A stretch of DNA of 64,000 bases, from NCBI RefSeq assembly GCF_001190945.1, contig NZ_CP011112.1, forward strand, positions 5,270,001 through 5,334,000, given 5' to 3'. The position numbers and the translations under genes were made by a program. This document shows, in pieces, positions 61,857 through 64,000 of this stretch. The notes beneath the pieces are model-generated. The model worked only from the letters and a program-made list of their open reading frames with translations. It did no database searches and was not told where the DNA came from. The DNA comes from Luteipulveratus mongoliensis. GTDB lineage: Bacteria > Actinomycetota > Actinomycetes > Actinomycetales > Dermatophilaceae. The first letter of the stretch is position 1, and every line of letters starts with the position of its first letter.

Positions 61857-62186
61857 ATGAGCGCAGTGGCACAAGCGATCGACTATCCATCACTCACGGA
61901 TCGCCAGCTGCAGATCCTGGGGTTGCTGGCGCAGGATCAGACCGACGAAGCGATCGCGACGCGGCTCAAGCTGACGAGCAGGACCGTCCGGGCCGAGGTC
62001 GCACGGCTCTACGACACGTTCGAGGTCCGTAGCCGCTTCGGCCTGGGCATGGCCTACCTCAGGTGGCAAGGGCATCGCCGAGGGACAGCCCCGAATCTGG
62101 TGGTCGTACCGGGAGGCAGGTCTCCCGGCGCGACCACCAGATCACGTCGATCCGTGCCGCGTCAGTCGTCCTCGTCGTGGGTGTAG
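61857..62186 (+). CDS. Small LuxR-type helix-turn-helix protein
   Basis: A 109-residue protein whose first 70 residues are a GerE/LuxR helix-turn-helix: LTDRQLQILGLLAQDQTDEAIATRLKLTSRTVRAEVARLYDTFEVRSRFGLG in order, with no receiver or sensor domain. The last 35 residues are Arg/Ser-rich and lie over a hairpin. ATG 61857 follows GGGAGGG. It is divergent from the STAND regulator and convergent with copC, whose 3' end it overlaps by 25 bases. Confidence 0.8.
   Translation: MSAVAQAIDYPSLTDRQLQILGLLAQDQTDEAIATRLKLTSRTVRAEVARLYDTFEVRSRFGLGMAYLRWQGHRRGTAPNLVVVPGGRSPGATTRSRRSVPRQSSSSWV
62097..62140. terminator. Hairpin at the 3' end of the LuxR-type gene
   Basis: CTGGTGGTCG-TA-CCGGGAG, loop GCAGGT, CTCCCGG-CG-CGACCACCAG. 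It is 17 paired bases with one internal mismatch and lies within the last codons of the LuxR-type gene, 22 bases past the end of the convergent copC gene. Confidence 0.65.
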
Positions 62187-62776
62187 CTCTGACCTGATCT
62201 GCGCCGAGCGAGGCCCACCAGTGCTCCGACCACGCCGCCGGCGACCAGGACACCGACCAGGACGATCAACAGGTTCGGACCGGACTCACCGTCGTCCTTC
62301 GGCGCGGGCGCCGCGGCGGAAGACGTCGTGGTCGCCGTAGCGGAGCTCGTCCCGGCCGTCGGAGCGGCCGTCGGTGCTGCCGAGGACGGCGAGGGTGCCG
62401 TAGTTGACGCCGGGGGAACCGGGACGGCCCAGGTGGTGAACCTGAACGACCCGCTGATCGGGTGTCCGTCGACCGACGTCACGCGCCACTTCACGGTGTA
62501 CGCGCCGGCCGGGCCGGGCTTCAGCGGCTGAGTGACCGTGTGGTCCACGAACGTCGGCTTGCCCTCATCGACCCGCCCGGACGGGCCGGTGACCTGGATG
62601 ACCGAGCCCGTGGCCAGCGCCGGGTTGTTAAACGTGAGCACGACGTTCGCAGGGTTCTGAGCGACCGTCGCGCCGTCCTTCGGTGATGTCGAGATCAGGA
62701 CGTCGTGCGCCGACGCGCTCGGCGCGAATCCGACCATCGTGACCAGGACCGCGAGCAGGAGCAGAAGCCTCTTCAT
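62162..62776 (-). CDS. copC: CopC-domain copper-binding protein
   Basis: A 204-residue exported protein. Signal peptide KRLLLLLAVLVTMVGFAPSASA is followed at once by His (AHDVL), the N-terminal copper ligand of CopC. TFVDHTV and SVDGHPISGSFRF supply the other ligands. A Pro/Ser/Ala-rich linker and one membrane segment (LLIVLVGVLVAGGVVGALVGL) end the chain, so it stays on the outer face of the membrane. ATG 62776 overlaps the ycnI stop. Confidence 0.92.
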   Translation of the reverse strand: MKRLLLLLAVLVTMVGFAPSASAHDVLISTSPKDGATVAQNPANVVLTFNNPALATGSVIQVTGPSGRVDEGKPTFVDHTVTQPLKPGPAGAYTVKWRVTSVDGHPISGSFRFTTWAVPVPPASTTAPSPSSAAPTAAPTAGTSSATATTTSSAAAPAPKDDGESGPNLLIVLVGVLVAGGVVGALVGLARRRSGQSYTHDEDD

Positions 62777-63477
62777 ACCGACCCATCCTGCCGCGGCCGG
62801 CGCCAGCCGAGCACACCCACGCCGATGCCGACCAGGCCGGCCGCCAGGCCACCGCCGCCGATCCAGCGCGCGGTCGAGTCCGTCTCGTCGGCCTTGGGTG
62901 CCGCCTGCGCGACCGGCGCTGCTGGGGCCGCCGCCGGCGCCGTCACCTCGAGGTCGGGCGCGGGGTGCTCAGGTTCCTTGCCGCCCTTCTCGACCTCACT
63001 CCAGTGCACGACCTCACCCGAGGAGTAGGTCTGGTCCGCGGGTAGCACCACGTGCGCGCCGGCCTTCGGGAGCTTGCCGACGTTCATCGAAAACTCTTGG
63101 AACTGTTCAGGTTTGATCGCACTGGCCGCGTCCGCGGTCCACGTGACGGTGCGTACGGCCTCGGTAATCGTGGTGCCTTCGTCGACGACCGGCTTGGGCA
63201 GCTTGGCTGTCGTCGTCGCCACCGTCCAGCCGGGCACCGGCTTCACACTGACTGACAGGAACGGGTCCGTCTGCGGGAGCGTGATGGCCACCTTGGTGGT
63301 GTTGGCGTCGTCGCGCTCGTTGGGGACCCGAAAGGTGAGCTGGGAGTACGCCCCGGCCTCGGTCGTACTCGGAGTGACCCGCACGTGGGCCTGCGCTGCG
63401 GCGGTGCCGAGAGCGAGCGTGATGCCGGCCAGAGTGGTCACGGCGAGCACGCGAGTGGTGGGCAGGTTGGATCGCAT
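62773..63477 (-). CDS. ycnI: YcnI-family (DUF1775) copper-related protein
   Basis: A 234-residue exported protein. Signal peptide RVLAVTTLAGITLALGTAAA precedes HVRVTPSTTEAGAYSQLTFRVPNE, where the first His (AQAHV) binds copper in studied YcnI. The conserved VPGWTVA and QFQEFSMNVGKLP follow. A Pro/Ala linker and a C-terminal membrane segment anchor it. ATG 63477 follows GAAGGA. It is coupled to copC (ATGA) and probably co-transcribed with the membrane protein upstream. Confidence 0.92.
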   Translation of the reverse strand: MRSNLPTTRVLAVTTLAGITLALGTAAAQAHVRVTPSTTEAGAYSQLTFRVPNERDDANTTKVAITLPQTDPFLSVSVKPVPGWTVATTTAKLPKPVVDEGTTITEAVRTVTWTADAASAIKPEQFQEFSMNVGKLPKAGAHVVLPADQTYSSGEVVHWSEVEKGGKEPEHPAPDLEVTAPAAAPAAPVAQAAPKADETDSTARWIGGGGLAAGLVGIGVGVLGWRRPRQDGSV

Positions 63478-63560
63478 CGTTCGTCCTTCAGGAGTGTCGA
63501 GGGTGCGCGTACGACGGACGCCAGGTCGGGCGTACGCGCGGGGTGGGCAGGTGGAGACGC

Positions 63561-64000
63561 TCAGACGAGCGCGGCCTGCGGAGGTCCTCGACGTCGGGGA
63601 AGGCGGAGGAAGGCCGGCGGCGGTGCTGCGACGGCTGGAACGGGGTGTGCGAGGCGGCGCGACACCGGCAGGCGCCCGGACGTCGCAGGCAGTCGGAGGC
63701 CGAAGCACGCCGCGAGCGCCCACAGGATGTCCTCGCCACGCGCCAGCAGCAGAGCCAGCAGGACGGTGGCCGCAATGTGCGCGAGGACCATCAGCGGTCC
63801 GGTCGAGACGTGCTCGGCCGCGGCCCCGGAAGATCCGCAGGTCACGGTCTGGGCGTGGTGGTGACCGGACGGCGTACACGACTCGGCATGACCACCGAGA
63901 CGCTCGAACGCCGTGTGCAGCCCCAGCTGGGCCAACCCGAGCATGACCAGCATCGTCGGTCGCCCGATGCGTCGACCTGCGAGAAGCGTTGCGGGACAAA
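63561..64000 (-). CDS. Partial membrane protein upstream of ycnI
   Basis: The frame is open from the window edge to the stop at 63561, giving at least 146 residues. Two hydrophobic segments (LVMLGLAQLGLHTAF and MVLAHIAATVLLALLLARGEDILWALAACFGL), a His-rich loop (CTPSGHHHAQTVTCG) that could bind metal, and a Pro/Arg-rich tail. An internal ATG is at 63953, but the upstream codons read on without a stop, so the true start may be beyond the window. Position before ycnI-copC suggests a copper role. Confidence 0.6.
   Translation of the reverse strand, partial: CPATLLAGRRIGRPTMLVMLGLAQLGLHTAFERLGGHAESCTPSGHHHAQTVTCGSSGAAAEHVSTGPLMVLAHIAATVLLALLLARGEDILWALAACFGLRLPATSGRLPVSRRLAHPVPAVAAPPPAFLRLPRRRGPPQAALV

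Overview
The window is chromosomal DNA from a high-GC Gram-positive actinobacterium. GTG and TTG starts are common, codons end mostly in G or C, and several products point to actinobacterial physiology: an Rv2466c-type mycothiol-linked nitroreductase, a deazaflavin (F420)-type nitroreductase, an ECF41 sigma factor, DivIVA-repeat protein, MMPL transporter and class F sortase. A Micrococcales relative (Dermacoccaceae or Intrasporangiaceae type) is my guess; the sequence alone does not fix it. No rRNA, tRNA, prophage or CRISPR array was seen.

Layout. 0-5.4 kb: a partial gene, a large SDR, a Uma2-type protein, a secreted type-B carboxylesterase and an IS481-family element sitting inside a palindromic terminator. 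5.4-9.1 kb: a three-gene 2-oxoacid dehydrogenase operon (E1alpha, E1beta, E2). 9.5-16 kb: a secreted zinc protease, an epimerase-MFS pair divergent from an ECF41 sigma factor with a good candidate ECF41 promoter between them, then a CHRD surface protein with its own class F sortase. 16-23.3 kb: HisC-type aminotransferase, a GNAT-NUDIX fusion, a secreted protein ending exactly in LPVTG, an L,D-transpeptidase, an S53 protease and a lipoprotein. 23.4-26.4 kb: paaH-paaI-paaK for phenylacetate catabolism. 26.6-32 kb: Tap-like hydrolase, DivIVA-repeat protein, galE and redox genes. 32.1-33.0 kb: an XRE-MntA/HepT toxin-antitoxin pair with a visible operator/promoter. 33.5-33.9 kb: a guanidine-III riboswitch ahead of a SugE-type exporter.

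35-46 kb: an HxlR-peroxiredoxin fusion, argS, and a Pls/PosA-type peptide synthetase (adenylation, carrier and membrane/left-handed-helix domains, as in epsilon-poly-lysine synthetase) overlapped by an M1 metallopeptidase and followed by two paralogous lipoproteins. 46.1-52.4 kb: cydA-cydB-cydDC(fused)-blaI, preceded by two perfect TACTAC-N5-GTAGTA palindromes that look like BlaI/MecI operators, which suggests the last gene controls the operon. 52.4-59 kb: drug-type MFS with a divergent HxlR regulator, a TetR regulator whose operators cover its own start region, and an MMPL exporter. 59-64 kb: a STAND/TPR regulator, a small LuxR-type protein and a copper cluster (membrane protein, YcnI, CopC).

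A dispersed palindromic repeat (core CTGGTCGAGTAG ... GTATCGAGACCAGG) occurs at six places, including in frame inside two coding genes and at the stop codon of a third. Convergent gene pairs are often separated by long, nearly perfect palindromic terminators.
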